Assembly (NCBI GenBank): GCA_036504075.1
Contig: DASXVX010000004.1
Location: 1-20,637 of the forward strand
Direction: 5' to 3'
Origin: DASXVX01 sp036504075
GTDB taxonomy: Bacteria; Bacillota; Sulfobacillia; Symbiobacteriales; Symbiobacteriaceae
DNA: 20,637 bases
Shown: positions 1 to 7,996 of the stretch, piece by piece
Numbering within the stretch: the first letter of the stretch is position 1
Layout of the letters: each line of letters begins with the position of its first letter
Position numbers and translations under genes: made by a program
Notes under the pieces: generated by a model
The model's input: only the letters and a program-made list of their open reading frames with translations
Told to the model about the DNA's origin: nothing
Databases searched by the model: none

Positions 1-34
1 CCCTCCGCACGCCCCGTCACCGGGGCGCACTGCC

Positions 35-60
35 CAAGTGGGATTTCCACTTGTTTGTCT
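35..60 (+). terminator. Possible plus-strand terminator hairpin
   Basis: A 7-bp perfect stem (CAAGTGG at 35-41, CCACTTG at 47-53) with a 5-base loop is followed by TTTGTCTTT. It could end a plus-strand gene lying left of the window. A second short hairpin (GCCCCG / CGGGGC, 11-26) precedes it. No gene is visible between 1 and 182. Confidence 0.4.
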
Positions 61-95
61 TTCAGTTACAAGACCGAACAGGATAAACGGCCTTG

Positions 96-112
96 GGAGG
101 ACTTGAACCTCC
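96..112 (-). other. Isolated tRNA T-arm-like hairpin
   Basis: On the minus strand this reads GGAGG-TTCAAGT-CCTCC, a 5-bp stem with a 7-base loop fitting the T-loop consensus TTCRANY. No matching 5' acceptor strand, D-arm or anticodon arm is found around it, so it is not an intact tRNA. It may be a tRNA remnant or chance. Confidence 0.3.
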
Positions 113-143
113 TGACTTGCATGACTGCGAGGCGCACCGCGAA

Positions 144-172
144 ATGCGGAGGGAATTGCCTCCCCTCCGCAT
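144..172 (-). terminator. Hairpin downstream of rpoE
   Basis: A perfect 10-bp stem (ATGCGGAGGG at 144-153, CCCTCCGCAT at 163-172) with a 9-base loop lies 10 bases past the rpoE stop. The following T-run on the minus strand is only TTTC, so termination may be weak. It separates rpoE from whatever follows to the left. Confidence 0.55.
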
Positions 173-182
173 CTTGAGCGAG

Positions 183-620
183 TTATTCGTCTTCCTCGTC
201 GTCATCGTACTCTTCTGCCTCGGACTCTTCTTCTTCCTCGGCTTCTTCCGCCGGGAAAGAATCGTCTTCGTCGGCGTCCAGCCGGTCGTCCTCTTCCTCC
301 TCGTCTTCCCGAAGCAGCGGACGGGAACGGACCGGCACGGCAGGCGTTTCCGGCCGAATCTTGACGACTTTGGAAGCCTTGGGTACCCATTCCCGTAAAC
401 CCCACTCGCCGTTGCCCTGGTGGAGGAAACGCGAGTCGAGATTGATCTCCGTATGCATTTGGGCAATCAGCCGACCGGGATTTTCTTGGTTGATCGCCTT
501 GACGCGCATGATCTCCGCGATCAACTCTTTGAAATGCATCGCTTTTCCCCGGTTCTTCAGGATACTGACGGCAATGTCAGTCACCGACATATCAGGCCGC
601 ATTCCGTGAGGACACCCCAT
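183..620 (-). CDS. rpoE: DNA-directed RNA polymerase delta subunit
   Basis: This encodes the delta subunit, a Gram-positive accessory protein of RNA polymerase that speeds core recycling and alters promoter selectivity. The N-terminal half has the HARE-HTH fold pattern (VTDIAVSILKNRGKAMHFKELIAEI, then a conserved GEWGLREW strand). The last third is almost entirely Asp/Glu, the disordered acidic tail typical of delta. The start is uncertain. The reading frame is open to an ATG at 644. The ATG at 620 is preceded by AGGAG at a longish 13 bases, giving about 145 residues, and a third ATG at 602 has only a weak GGGGTG upstream. The gene appears to stand alone, with a hairpin after it. In many Firmicutes pyrG follows this gene, but no pyrG is seen in the remaining 180 bases. 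The family call is confident; the start is not. Confidence 0.85.
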   Translation of the reverse strand: MGCPHGMRPDMSVTDIAVSILKNRGKAMHFKELIAEIMRVKAINQENPGRLIAQMHTEINLDSRFLHQGNGEWGLREWVPKASKVVKIRPETPAVPVRSRPLLREDEEEEDDRLDADEDDSFPAEEAEEEEESEAEEYDDDEEDE

Positions 621-644
621 TTGTTCAATCACGCTCCTGACCAT

Positions 645-877
645 CGCTACCCAGGCTAGCGGAAGCCGAGTCTCGGTCCCCTTAATTTCTCAAGGAGACA
701 AACGCAGGATTGTTCGACTCGCGTTGAGCGCTTCCTGCCTGGTTGGTCCGTTTTTCCGCTAAAATGAGTGATAGAATTTAATCGTTTAGACGTACCTGCC
801 CCGAAAAGAGTTCGGTATTTTTGGGCCAGGCAACGAGAAAATTCCGGGGGACCTGCGGCACACGGTCAACCTATGCA
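645..877. other. Spacer between rpoE and the kam operon
   Basis: No convincing coding region was found here. Short open frames run through a terminator hairpin and lack ribosome sites. The rpoE promoter should lie here on the minus strand, but no clear -35/-10 pair was found. A perfect 11-base palindrome, CCGAGTCTCGG, lies at 667-677, about 50 bases upstream of the rpoE start. Confidence 0.5.
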
Positions 878-902
878 AAAGGGCACCGCTTTGGTGCCCT
901 TT
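878..902 (-). terminator. Terminator of the kdd-kam operon
   Basis: A perfect 10-bp stem (AAAGGGCACC at 878-887, GGTGCCCTTT at 893-902) with a 5-base loop lies about 30 bases past the kamE stop. Read on the minus strand the hairpin ends in TTTTG, so it fits an intrinsic terminator for the operon. Confidence 0.75.
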
Positions 903-931
903 CGACGTGCCTGCATGCCCGACAGATGCGG

Positions 932-1717
932 TCAAATCGCGATCCCCTGCCGGGTCAGGAGTTCCTGAAGCACGTAGGCCGCCACCTGCGACGGCACGGT
1001 GCCCGAACCAAAGCCGGCGTCGTACCCCAGTTCGACGGCCAGTTCGTGGGTAAGCCGCGGGCCGCCGCAGATGAGGATCACTTTGTCCCGCAACCCCTCC
1101 GCTTCCAGCAGGTCAACCAGCTGCGTCAGGTTCTGCAGGTGGATGTTCTTCTGCGTGACCACCTGGCTGACGAGAATGGCGTCGGCATTCGCTTCCTGCG
1201 CCCTGGCGACCAGCACCTCGTTGGGCACCTGGCTACCCAGGTTGTAGACGGTGAACTCGCTGTACCGCTCGAGCCCATAGTCGCCGTGAAATCCCTTCAT
1301 GTTGAGAATGGCGTCCAGCCCCACGGTGTGGGCATCCGAACCGGTGCAGGCGCCCACGACGGTGATTCGACGGCCCAGCTTCTCCCGGGCGATGGCGTTG
1401 ACCTGCTCCATATCCCAGGTGGGCACGGAAACCTCCGGCACTTCGATGTCGCTAATATCCACCGGCTGGGCCACCTTGCCGTAGACGACGAAGAAGGTAT
1501 ATCCGCCACCAAGGTCCCGCATGAAAGCGATCTGTGGATTTTCGAGGTTCATCTGCTCACAAAGCCGCCTGGCCGCCTCGCGGGCGACACCGCCTGATTT
1601 GAGCGGCAGGGTGAAGGAGAGCTGAACGGCGCCATCGTTGGTCGTATCGCCGTACGGTTTGACGTACTGCGGGTCATGAGCGGCGGCGACTTCCTGTTGC
1701 ATTGGCCTGGCCAACAT
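932..1717 (-). CDS. kamE: Lysine 5,6-aminomutase beta subunit
   Basis: The product is the cobalamin- and PLP-binding subunit of lysine 5,6-aminomutase, which moves the terminal amino group of beta-lysine (or D-lysine) to C5 during lysine fermentation. The 261-residue protein carries the base-off B12 motif D-x-H-x-x-G (SDAHTVGLD), with His130 as the lower cobalt ligand. Eleven residues later Lys141 (in NMKGFHGDYGLERY) matches the Schiff-base lysine known as Lys144 in the clostridial enzyme. The C-terminal Rossmann-like domain has LVSQVVTQKNIHLQNL and ICGGPRLTHELA. The ATG at 1717 has AGGAGG 10 bases upstream, inside the end of kamD, whose stop lies only three bases away. It is the last gene of the kdd-kamA-kamB-kamD-kamE operon and is followed by a terminator. 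Identification is very secure. Confidence 0.97.
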   Translation of the reverse strand: MLARPMQQEVAAAHDPQYVKPYGDTTNDGAVQLSFTLPLKSGGVAREAARRLCEQMNLENPQIAFMRDLGGGYTFFVVYGKVAQPVDISDIEVPEVSVPTWDMEQVNAIAREKLGRRITVVGACTGSDAHTVGLDAILNMKGFHGDYGLERYSEFTVYNLGSQVPNEVLVARAQEANADAILVSQVVTQKNIHLQNLTQLVDLLEAEGLRDKVILICGGPRLTHELAVELGYDAGFGSGTVPSQVAAYVLQELLTRQGIAI

Positions 1718-1720
1718 GGG

Positions 1721-3277
1721 CTATTGCCCTCCTTTCCGGATCTGGTCAATAAACGGATTGAAGTAGCCCGAACCCTTGGCCACCACGCCATCGAGCCCCT
1801 TGCCACCGTCGGGGCGCCGCCGGACCCGCCCGAAAACGCCCTCGCCAATCGCCGGCATGAGTCCCACGTGCTCAATGTGCTCCAGCAGCTCCACCGTCTC
1901 CCGCAGTACCGCGGCTGCCCGCTGCTCGATCAGACCACCGGACTTCAGCTCAAACTCCTCGGCGAAGTGGCGGGCGTACCCGAAGACGTAGCGGGCGTTC
2001 TCAATCGCAAGGTACCGGTCGTGCAGGAACGGCGTATGAATGGCCTCGGTGAGCACACCGATCAGGTGGATGTGCTGCTTCGTCGCCACGCTGGTCAGAT
2101 TAAAAAGCGCATCCATGAGGTGGCCCATGAAGATGTTCCCGGTCATGTGCCGGGTGGGCGGCATGTACTTGAGCGGGGCGGTCGGGAAGCAGGTGCGGGA
2201 GAGCAGGGCGTCGGCCATTTCGTAGAGGAGGCCGTCCTCCTGGCGGGGGTCCATCTCGAAGGCGTGCCCGAGGCCAATTAGCTCGTCGGGCATGCCGGAG
2301 CGATGGGCGAACTGCTCGTTGATAAACTGCGAGGCCAGCACGGTGTGGGCCGCCTCGTAGGCGTCGTCGGTGGTCAGGTAGTTGTCTTCGCCGGTATTGA
2401 TGATGATGCCGGCCTGGGCCTGAATCATACGGGCGAAGTGCTGGTCCACCAGCGTACGCTTCATGTTGATGTCCCGGAAGAGAATGCCGTACATGGAGTC
2501 CGACAGCATCATGTCGAGCCGCTCCAGGGCGCCCAGGGCCGCAATCTCGGGCATGCAGAGGCCGGAGGCGTAGTTAGTCAGCCGGATGTACCGGCCCAGC
2601 TCCTCGCCTACTTCATCCAGCGCCCGCCGCATGATCCGGAAGTTCTCCTGGGTGGCGTAGGTGCCGGCGAAGCCTTCGGTCGTGGCCCCTTCCGGTACGT
2701 AGTCCAGCAAGGACTGGGCGGTGGAGCGAATGACGGCGATCACGTCGGCGCCCTGCCGGGCGGCGTTCTGGGCCTGGACTACATCTTCGTAAATATTCCC
2801 GGTCGCTACGATAATGTACAGCCAGGGCGTGGGGCGCTCGCCCCACTGGTCGGTGAACGCCTGGCGGGTCTGCCGGTTTTGCCGGATTTTCTTGAGGGAC
2901 TCGCGGGCCAGCAGGGCCGCCATCTCCCGAACCCGGCCTTCGTCGACGAGTTCCACTTCCACCAGGTTGACTTTGCCCGCGCCCACGGCCGCCGCCAGTT
3001 CCTGCGGTTCGACCGAATGCCGGGCAACGGCGTTACAGAACCAGTAGGCGGCGCCCTTGTCCATGCCGCCGCCGTCCTGGATGCTTTCGATAATCAGGTT
3101 GGCCAAGGGCACGTCGTCCAGGCCCTTGCCTTCGACCCCGAACAGCCGGACCACGGCCCGCTCCGTGCTGGTGGTGGTGTGCAGGTCGATGAACTGCTGC
3201 ACCCCGCCGGTAATCCGCTCTGCGGCCTCTCGGGCCCGGTTGACCAGCTGGGCGTCCACGTGCAGGTTCAAGGCCAT
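1721..3277 (-). CDS. kamD: Lysine 5,6-aminomutase alpha subunit
   Basis: This is the large subunit of the adenosylcobalamin/PLP-dependent lysine 5,6-aminomutase, an alpha2-beta2 enzyme. The alpha subunit forms the TIM-barrel that holds substrate and cofactor. The 518-residue length and the N-terminus (LNLHVDAQLVNRAREAAERI, then TTSTERAVVRLFGVEG) match the family. Internal stretches such as TGNIYEDVVQAQNAARQGAD and YANTGEDNY-like sequence (INTGEDNYLTTDDAYE) are family hallmarks. The ATG at 3277 has GGAGGT six bases upstream. The gene follows the kamB-like gene by 14 bases and precedes kamE by three, consistent with equal subunit synthesis from one message. It acts in the cytoplasm after lysine 2,3-aminomutase (kamA product). 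Confidence 0.97.
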   Translation of the reverse strand: MALNLHVDAQLVNRAREAAERITGGVQQFIDLHTTTSTERAVVRLFGVEGKGLDDVPLANLIIESIQDGGGMDKGAAYWFCNAVARHSVEPQELAAAVGAGKVNLVEVELVDEGRVREMAALLARESLKKIRQNRQTRQAFTDQWGERPTPWLYIIVATGNIYEDVVQAQNAARQGADVIAVIRSTAQSLLDYVPEGATTEGFAGTYATQENFRIMRRALDEVGEELGRYIRLTNYASGLCMPEIAALGALERLDMMLSDSMYGILFRDINMKRTLVDQHFARMIQAQAGIIINTGEDNYLTTDDAYEAAHTVLASQFINEQFAHRSGMPDELIGLGHAFEMDPRQEDGLLYEMADALLSRTCFPTAPLKYMPPTRHMTGNIFMGHLMDALFNLTSVATKQHIHLIGVLTEAIHTPFLHDRYLAIENARYVFGYARHFAEEFELKSGGLIEQRAAAVLRETVELLEHIEHVGLMPAIGEGVFGRVRRRPDGGKGLDGVVAKGSGYFNPFIDQIRKGGQ

Positions 3278-3291
3278 AGGGCCACCTCCGT

Positions 3292-4383
3292 TTACGTTGA
3301 TGTGTGCGGCAACCCGGCCATCAGGTCGTAGACCGGCCGGTCCGCGACCGCCGCGATGGCAGCGAAGAATTCGTGCGGATCGTACCCTTTGCCCACCGGC
3401 GAGTATGCGTTGGTGGTAAGCGCCAGGAGACGGACGGGCTGCAGCACGTACGCCTGACCCCCCTGCCGGCGCCAGCGGCGCCAGAGGTTCCGCTCCACCA
3501 GGATGCGGGTAGGGTCGTTCACGACCAGGGGAATCACCGCCCGGGCCTTGAGCAGCGAGAGCAGCAAACGGTCGCCCAGGGCGCCCTGGAGCACCAGGGA
3601 AGCCCCCGGGTCGTCGGCCAGGGCGGAGAGGGCAGCGGCCACGATCGGCGCCGGGTCGCCCAGCCCTGTGGCCACCGGCAGCGCCGTCACGGCGCCGTCC
3701 GCCGCCGCGATGCTGACCGGCGCCTTGCGGGCGGCCGTCTCGACCGTGCGCCCGGCCGCCGGCAGGGCGACCGGCAGGTCGAACAGGTCCAGCAGGTGGC
3801 GCACCTGGGCCACCGTCTCGGTCATGCTGTAACTATAAGCCGCCCCGGCCGCCAGCACCACCCGTCCCGTCACCGTGGGCGCGGCGGCCGCGATCCGGTC
3901 GAAGGAACCGTCCACCAGGCAGAGCCGGGCGCCATAGGCCTCCAGGCCGCCCAGCGCTTCAGACATCCGCTGGGCGGAACCCGGCCCGATCAGCAGAACC
4001 TCGCCCGCCGTCTCTACCCGGCCGATCAGCATCGGGCCGAAGGGCGTCATCATGGGCAGTTGCTTGAAGACGGCCACCTTTGCCGACCCGGCTGTCAGCG
4101 CCTCCCGGGCGGTAACCAGCCAGGCGCCTGCCGGCGCCCAGATACGCGGCTTGGGCAGTTCGGTAATGGCGTCCTGCTCCTCGCCGTCACGGCCGGTGCT
4201 GACCAGGCCCAGGGGAATCCCCCGCTGTTCCGCCGCCCGAACCAGGTGGTTCAGCGTAACCGTTTTGCCGGCGTTCTTGGATAGCCCGACGACGCTTAAC
4301 CGAATGGCACTCTGCCGGCCGGCGCCCTGCGGGGCGGCGGCCAGCACGTCGTCCAGCAGTCGGAGCGCCAGCCCGTCAGTCAT
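3292..4383 (-). CDS. kamB: KamB-like P-loop protein, putative aminomutase reactivase subunit
   Basis: The 363-residue protein has a Walker A motif near the N-terminus (GLSKNAGKT, residues 33-41), followed by a long Ala/Gly/Leu-rich body with no transmembrane segment. Its position between kamA and kamD matches KamB of other lysine-fermenting bacteria. KamB is thought to work with the MutS-like ATPase KamC to reactivate B12-inactivated lysine 5,6-aminomutase; that role is family knowledge and not visible here. Its ATG at 4383 overlaps the kamA stop by eight bases, so translation is probably coupled; no strong ribosome site is seen. Unusually, no KamC gene follows: kamD starts 14 bases after the stop. 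The call rests on context and the P-loop more than on residue-level conservation. Confidence 0.7.
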   Translation of the reverse strand: MTDGLALRLLDDVLAAAPQGAGRQSAIRLSVVGLSKNAGKTVTLNHLVRAAEQRGIPLGLVSTGRDGEEQDAITELPKPRIWAPAGAWLVTAREALTAGSAKVAVFKQLPMMTPFGPMLIGRVETAGEVLLIGPGSAQRMSEALGGLEAYGARLCLVDGSFDRIAAAAPTVTGRVVLAAGAAYSYSMTETVAQVRHLLDLFDLPVALPAAGRTVETAARKAPVSIAAADGAVTALPVATGLGDPAPIVAAALSALADDPGASLVLQGALGDRLLLSLLKARAVIPLVVNDPTRILVERNLWRRWRRQGGQAYVLQPVRLLALTTNAYSPVGKGYDPHEFFAAIAAVADRPVYDLMAGLPHTST

Positions 4384-5728
4384 CGCCGACCAGCTTCCCG
4401 GGCTTTTCGCCCCGTGCGATGGCCTCCAGCGCCTCCGGCGAAATCACCGGATGGGCCATCGTCTGGAAGCGGGTCACGTTCGCCGGCACGTCCATTTCGC
4501 CCGGCATGCCCTTGACTGCCGAAAGTTGGGCAGCCACGCCGACGTTGATGCTGGAATGATCGGTGCCACAGACGGTGCACTTGCCGTCCACCACGTGGTT
4601 ATCCGGCGTGCCCTCATGGTACACCGCGATCCGGCCTTCGAAGTTCCGGAGCACCACCTTGCTGCCGCTCTGGGAGATCAGGTAGTTCGGCATGATCGGG
4701 ATCTTGCCGCCGCCGCCCGGGGCGTCCACGACGAACGTCGGGACGCAGTAGCCGGACGTATGCCCCCGCAGCGCCTCGATGATCTCCATGCCTTTCTCCA
4801 CGGTCGTCCGGAAGTGGCTCAGGCCCTCGGAAAGGTCGCAGTTGTAGATATAGTAGGGCCGGCAGCGCACTTTGACCAGGTCGTGCACCAGGGTGCGCAT
4901 GATGACCGGGCAGTCGTTGATGCCCTTCAGCAGTACCGACTGGTTGCCGGTGGGGATGCCCGCGTCGGCCAGCCGGAGCATAGCCGCTTTGGTGGCCGGG
5001 CTGGCGAGCTCGGCCGGGTGGTTGAAATGGGTGTTGAACCAGATCGGGTGGTACTTCTTTAGCATGTCGACTAGCTCTTGCGTGATGCGCTGCGGCATAA
5101 CGACGGGCATCCGGGAGCCAATGCGGATGATCTCCACATGCTCAATTTTCCGGAGGTTCGAAATGACGTATTCCAGCCGCTTGTCCGGTACCGCCAGGGG
5201 GTCGCCGCCAGAGATGAGCACGTCCCGCACTGCCGGGGTCCGCCGGATATAGTCGATGGCGGCGTCGAGCATGGCGGTCGACATGCCGTCCTGGTCGCCG
5301 ACGATCCGCCGGCGGGTGCAGTGGCGGCAGTAAAGGGAACACTCGTGGGTGATGAGGAACAGCACCCGGTCCGGGTAGCGGTGGGTGAGGCCGGGCACCG
5401 GCGAGTCCACGTCTTCGTGGAGCGGGTCGCCCATTTCGTAGTCGGCCCAGGCCAGTTCGGCATACTTGGGTACCGCCTGCAGCCGCATGGGACAGGCGGG
5501 GTCGTCCGGATCCATCAGCGTGGCATAGTGCGGCGTGATGCCCAGCCGGAAGAGGTGCTCCGAGTCCTTGATCGCCGCCTCTTCCTCGGGCGTCACGTTA
5601 ATGACCTGCTTGAGTTGCGCGAGGTTGCTGACCCGGTGGCTGACCTGCCACTTCCAGTCGTTCCACTGCTCCTCGGTCGCATCTTTCCAGAGTGGGATCT
5701 CTTTCCAGTTGCGCGGTTGTTTGAGCAT
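4376..5728 (-). CDS. kamA: L-lysine 2,3-aminomutase
   Basis: This radical-SAM/PLP enzyme converts L-lysine to L-beta-lysine, the first step of lysine fermentation. The 450-residue protein has the iron-sulfur cluster motif C-x3-C-x2-C (CSLYCRHC, Cys130, Cys134, Cys137), a GGDPL motif, and the PLP-binding Lys342 in PGGGGK. Asp298 (NCDLSEG) and Asp335 (VVDAPGGGGK) correspond to the two aspartates that hold the lysine side-chain amino group in the Clostridium subterminale enzyme. This supports true lysine specificity rather than an EpmB or glutamate mutase role. C-terminal cysteines (CTVCGTD) fit the zinc site. AGGAGG lies nine bases before the ATG at 5728. It lies 30 bases behind kdd and overlaps the kamB-like gene. 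Confidence 0.97.
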   Translation of the reverse strand: MLKQPRNWKEIPLWKDATEEQWNDWKWQVSHRVSNLAQLKQVINVTPEEEAAIKDSEHLFRLGITPHYATLMDPDDPACPMRLQAVPKYAELAWADYEMGDPLHEDVDSPVPGLTHRYPDRVLFLITHECSLYCRHCTRRRIVGDQDGMSTAMLDAAIDYIRRTPAVRDVLISGGDPLAVPDKRLEYVISNLRKIEHVEIIRIGSRMPVVMPQRITQELVDMLKKYHPIWFNTHFNHPAELASPATKAAMLRLADAGIPTGNQSVLLKGINDCPVIMRTLVHDLVKVRCRPYYIYNCDLSEGLSHFRTTVEKGMEIIEALRGHTSGYCVPTFVVDAPGGGGKIPIMPNYLISQSGSKVVLRNFEGRIAVYHEGTPDNHVVDGKCTVCGTDHSSINVGVAAQLSAVKGMPGEMDVPANVTRFQTMAHPVISPEALEAIARGEKPGKLVGDD

Positions 5729-5758
5729 TGCGCTCGTCCTCCTGTTTTTTGGGCGGGC

Positions 5759-6781
5759 CTAGCGGCCGGCGCCCGTGTATATTTCTTCAAACAGGGACCG
5801 CAGCCCGGGGCTTTCCCGCAGAAGCTGCAGCGTCAGCTCGGCGTGACCGGGGTAGTACCCGTTGCCGATCAACATATCCACCTGGCTGCCCACCCCTTCG
5901 GCGCCCAGGGCGGCGGCGGTGAAGGAGGTCGCCATGCTGAAGAAATAGACCATGCCGGACGGCTTCGTTGCTAAAATTGCCGAAAGTTCGGCACCAGGCA
6001 CGTTGAGGCAGGAGAGCGTCAGGTCGGCCTTGTCGCCCACGGCCCGCATCACGGCCAGCACATCTCTGGCGTCGCCCTGGATATACTCGTCGGCGGCGCC
6101 CAGCCGCTTGGCCCGGGCCAGGGACTCGTCGCTGTAGTCGAAGCAAATCACCCGCCGGGCGCCTGCCCGTTTGGCCACGTAGCTGCACAACAGGCCGCTC
6201 TTGCCGCCGCCGCCCAATATGAGCACGGTGGCGCCGGGCTTCGTCAGCCGGGCGGTCTGGGCGGGGGCACCGCACACGTCGAGCACGGCGAGCGCCAGCG
6301 TGTCGGGAATGTCGGCCGGCAGTTTGGCGTAGAGGCCGGTCTCAAAGAGAATCGCCGTACCCACCACGTCCACCTGGTCCGTTGCGGGCCGGATGGCGGT
6401 GATGCGCTCCAGCCTGAGCGGCGTGAGGCTGAGGCTGACCAGCGTGGCGATGCGATCGCCGGGCTGCAGGTCGCTGTTCAGCGCCGGACCCACGAACCGC
6501 ACCCGCCCGATGAGCATGCCGCCGGAGCCGGTCACCGGGTTCTGCAGTTTGCCCCGCTGGGCGACGATGTCGCTGATGGCGGCGGCGATGCGGTCGGGGT
6601 CGCCGCCTACGCTGTTGCTGATTTGATGAAAGCTGGCGGAGTCCACGTTCAAGGTTTCGACGTCGACCAGGATTTCGTTGTCGCAGGGATCGGACTGATT
6701 ATCGAGCCGCCGGGCCGGCTGTGGCAGCACCCCCAGGGGTTCCAGGACCCGATGGGTGCCGTACGGGCAGCCGAGAGCCAT
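5759..6781 (-). CDS. kdd: L-erythro-3,5-diaminohexanoate dehydrogenase
   Basis: The enzyme oxidatively deaminates 3,5-diaminohexanoate, the product of the two lysine aminomutases, to 5-amino-3-oxohexanoate using NAD+. The 340-residue protein begins MALGCPYGTHRVLEP, as the family does. It has a zinc-free medium-chain dehydrogenase-like layout, with the nucleotide-binding loop GGGGKSG at residues 190-196 and an acidic residue after the next strand (ICFDYS). An upstream in-frame start exists at 6868, but the ATG at 6781 has GGAGGT six bases before it, matches the family N-terminus, and leaves room for the sigma-54 promoter at 6816-6832. It is the first gene of the operon. The next pathway enzymes (kce, kal, CoA transferase) are not in this window. 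Confidence 0.95.
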   Translation of the reverse strand: MALGCPYGTHRVLEPLGVLPQPARRLDNQSDPCDNEILVDVETLNVDSASFHQISNSVGGDPDRIAAAISDIVAQRGKLQNPVTGSGGMLIGRVRFVGPALNSDLQPGDRIATLVSLSLTPLRLERITAIRPATDQVDVVGTAILFETGLYAKLPADIPDTLALAVLDVCGAPAQTARLTKPGATVLILGGGGKSGLLCSYVAKRAGARRVICFDYSDESLARAKRLGAADEYIQGDARDVLAVMRAVGDKADLTLSCLNVPGAELSAILATKPSGMVYFFSMATSFTAAALGAEGVGSQVDMLIGNGYYPGHAELTLQLLRESPGLRSLFEEIYTGAGR

Positions 6782-6815
6782 GAGCCCACCTCCATTCAGT
6801 ACGCTTACATATCCT

Positions 6816-6832
6816 AGCAAATTGCGTGCCAG
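6816..6832 (-). promoter_or_regulatory. Sigma-54 (-24/-12) promoter of the kdd-kam operon
   Basis: On the minus strand the sequence reads CTGGCACGCAATTTGCT. It fits the sigma-54 consensus YTGGCACGRNNNTTGCW at every defined position but one (C for R), with correct GG-to-GC spacing. The predicted transcript starts near 6805, leaving a leader of about 24 bases with GGAGGT before kdd. Such promoters need an AAA+ activator, and one is encoded at 8486-9970. Confidence 0.85.
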
Positions 6833-6873
6833 GACTTTGATGCGGGTTTGCGGCCTGTGGATGCCCAACTTTC

Positions 6874-6900
6874 GGCAGGCATTGCCAGGTTCCTGCCTGG
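6874..6900. promoter_or_regulatory. Overlapping inverted repeats, candidate activator-binding site
   Basis: GGCAGG (6874-6879) mirrors CCTGCC (6892-6897), and CCAGG (6885-6889) mirrors CCTGG (6896-6900). The cluster sits about 80 bases upstream of the predicted sigma-54 start, a usual place for an enhancer site. It also covers a possible plus-strand -35 (TTGCCA, 6882-6887; weak -10 TAATGT, 6906-6911) for the methyltransferase gene. Its function is inferred from position only. Confidence 0.4.
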
Positions 6901-6943
6901 ACTGCTAATGTAAGACGTGAACTTTCAGGAGGTTCTCATCACG

Positions 6944-7990
6944 ATGACACAACCCCGGTCCACTCGGGCACTGTTGGAGTTGACTCAGTACCGGGCGCCG
7001 GGTCCGGCGCTCGACGTCGGTAGCTTTCAGGGGGCCGTCGCCCGGGCGCTGAGCGGCATTTACGCCAACGTAGACCTGACCGCCTGCGAAGCGGCCCGGC
7101 AGGCCGGCACGCCGGACGTGCGACATACGGACATGCTGCCGGATGGGCCGTTCGGCACCATCGCCTTTGATGCCCGGGAGTACGACCCCGGCCTGGCCGC
7201 CGAAACGGTGGCGGCCGCGGCCGCCCGCCTGGCCCCCGGCGGCGTGCTGCTGACGACGGCCCGGCCGGCCGACGTACGCGCCTGCTTCGCCTCCGTCTCC
7301 GTTCAGGAATCAGGCGAGGCGCTGGTGGCCCGGTCGCCGCGGCCGGCACCTGCCGAGTTTGTGGCACCGTGGTCGGGCTACGAAGCAGACTTCGGCGGGC
7401 AGACGTACCGCCTCCTTACCGGGCCGGGCGTTTTCGCCCCGCGGGGAATGGACGCGGGCACCCGCTTCATGCTGGCGCAGATTCAGTCCGAACCGGGCGC
7501 CCGGTTCCTGGACCTGGGCTCCGGCATCGGGGTGGTCAGCCGCATCGCCTCCGAGGCCTGGGGCTGCCAGGCTACTGCGGTGGACGTGAACGCCCGGGCG
7601 CTCCGGCTCACGGCGCTTAACGCCCCGCAAGCCGAAGTGGTCGCCGGCGACGGGTTTGGCGCACTCACGGGCCGGGAATTTGACATCATCGCCAGCAACC
7701 CGCCGTACCACACGGATTACGCCGTGGGAAAGGCCTTTATCGAAGGCGCGTACGCGCATCTGGCGATCGGTGGCAAGCTCTACCTGGTGGTGAAGCGGGC
7801 CGACTGGTACGTGCAGAAAGTCCGCCACATCTTCGGCGGCTGCCGGGTGGCCGAGCAGGACGGGTATACCGTAATCATCACGGAGCGGCGGGCGGCCGAG
7901 ACCCGGAAAGCCGGACCGGCCGGGGCGCCCGCCACCACCCGCAAGCACGCCAAACGGCTGGAGGAAGCCGCCCGGAAGAAGCGGCGCTGA
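6944..7990 (+). CDS. RsmC-like class I SAM-dependent methyltransferase
   Basis: The 348-residue protein has two Rossmann-like halves, as in the RsmC/RlmG family that makes N2-methylguanosine in rRNA. The N-terminal half has degenerate SAM motifs (ALDVGSFQG; LAPGGVLL). The C-terminal half is catalytic, with motif I FLDLGSGIGVVS at residues 188-199, an acidic motif II (AVDVNARAL), and the N-methyltransferase motif NPPYH at 252-256. The basic tail (KRLEEAARKKRR) suits RNA binding. The frame extends to a GTG at 6917, but AGGAGG at 6927-6932 points to the ATG at 6944. It is a single plus-strand gene between two minus-strand operons, closed by a strong hairpin. The substrate base is not predictable from this sequence alone. 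Confidence 0.85.
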   Translation: MTQPRSTRALLELTQYRAPGPALDVGSFQGAVARALSGIYANVDLTACEAARQAGTPDVRHTDMLPDGPFGTIAFDAREYDPGLAAETVAAAAARLAPGGVLLTTARPADVRACFASVSVQESGEALVARSPRPAPAEFVAPWSGYEADFGGQTYRLLTGPGVFAPRGMDAGTRFMLAQIQSEPGARFLDLGSGIGVVSRIASEAWGCQATAVDVNARALRLTALNAPQAEVVAGDGFGALTGREFDIIASNPPYHTDYAVGKAFIEGAYAHLAIGGKLYLVVKRADWYVQKVRHIFGGCRVAEQDGYTVIITERRAAETRKAGPAGAPATTRKHAKRLEEAARKKRR

Positions 7991-7996
7991 ACCAAA

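Noticed and set aside
768..968. 66-residue plus-strand frame
   Set aside because: It reads across the terminator hairpin at 878-902 and into the kamE end, without a ribosome site or recognisable content.
821..1597. 258-residue open frame on the plus strand
   Set aside because: It runs through the operon terminator hairpin and antisense to kamE, with no domain or ribosome site.
2303..3331. 342-residue open frame on the plus strand
   Set aside because: It lies antisense to kamD, whose protein is strongly conserved. The frame has no recognisable domain and is a by-product of high GC content.
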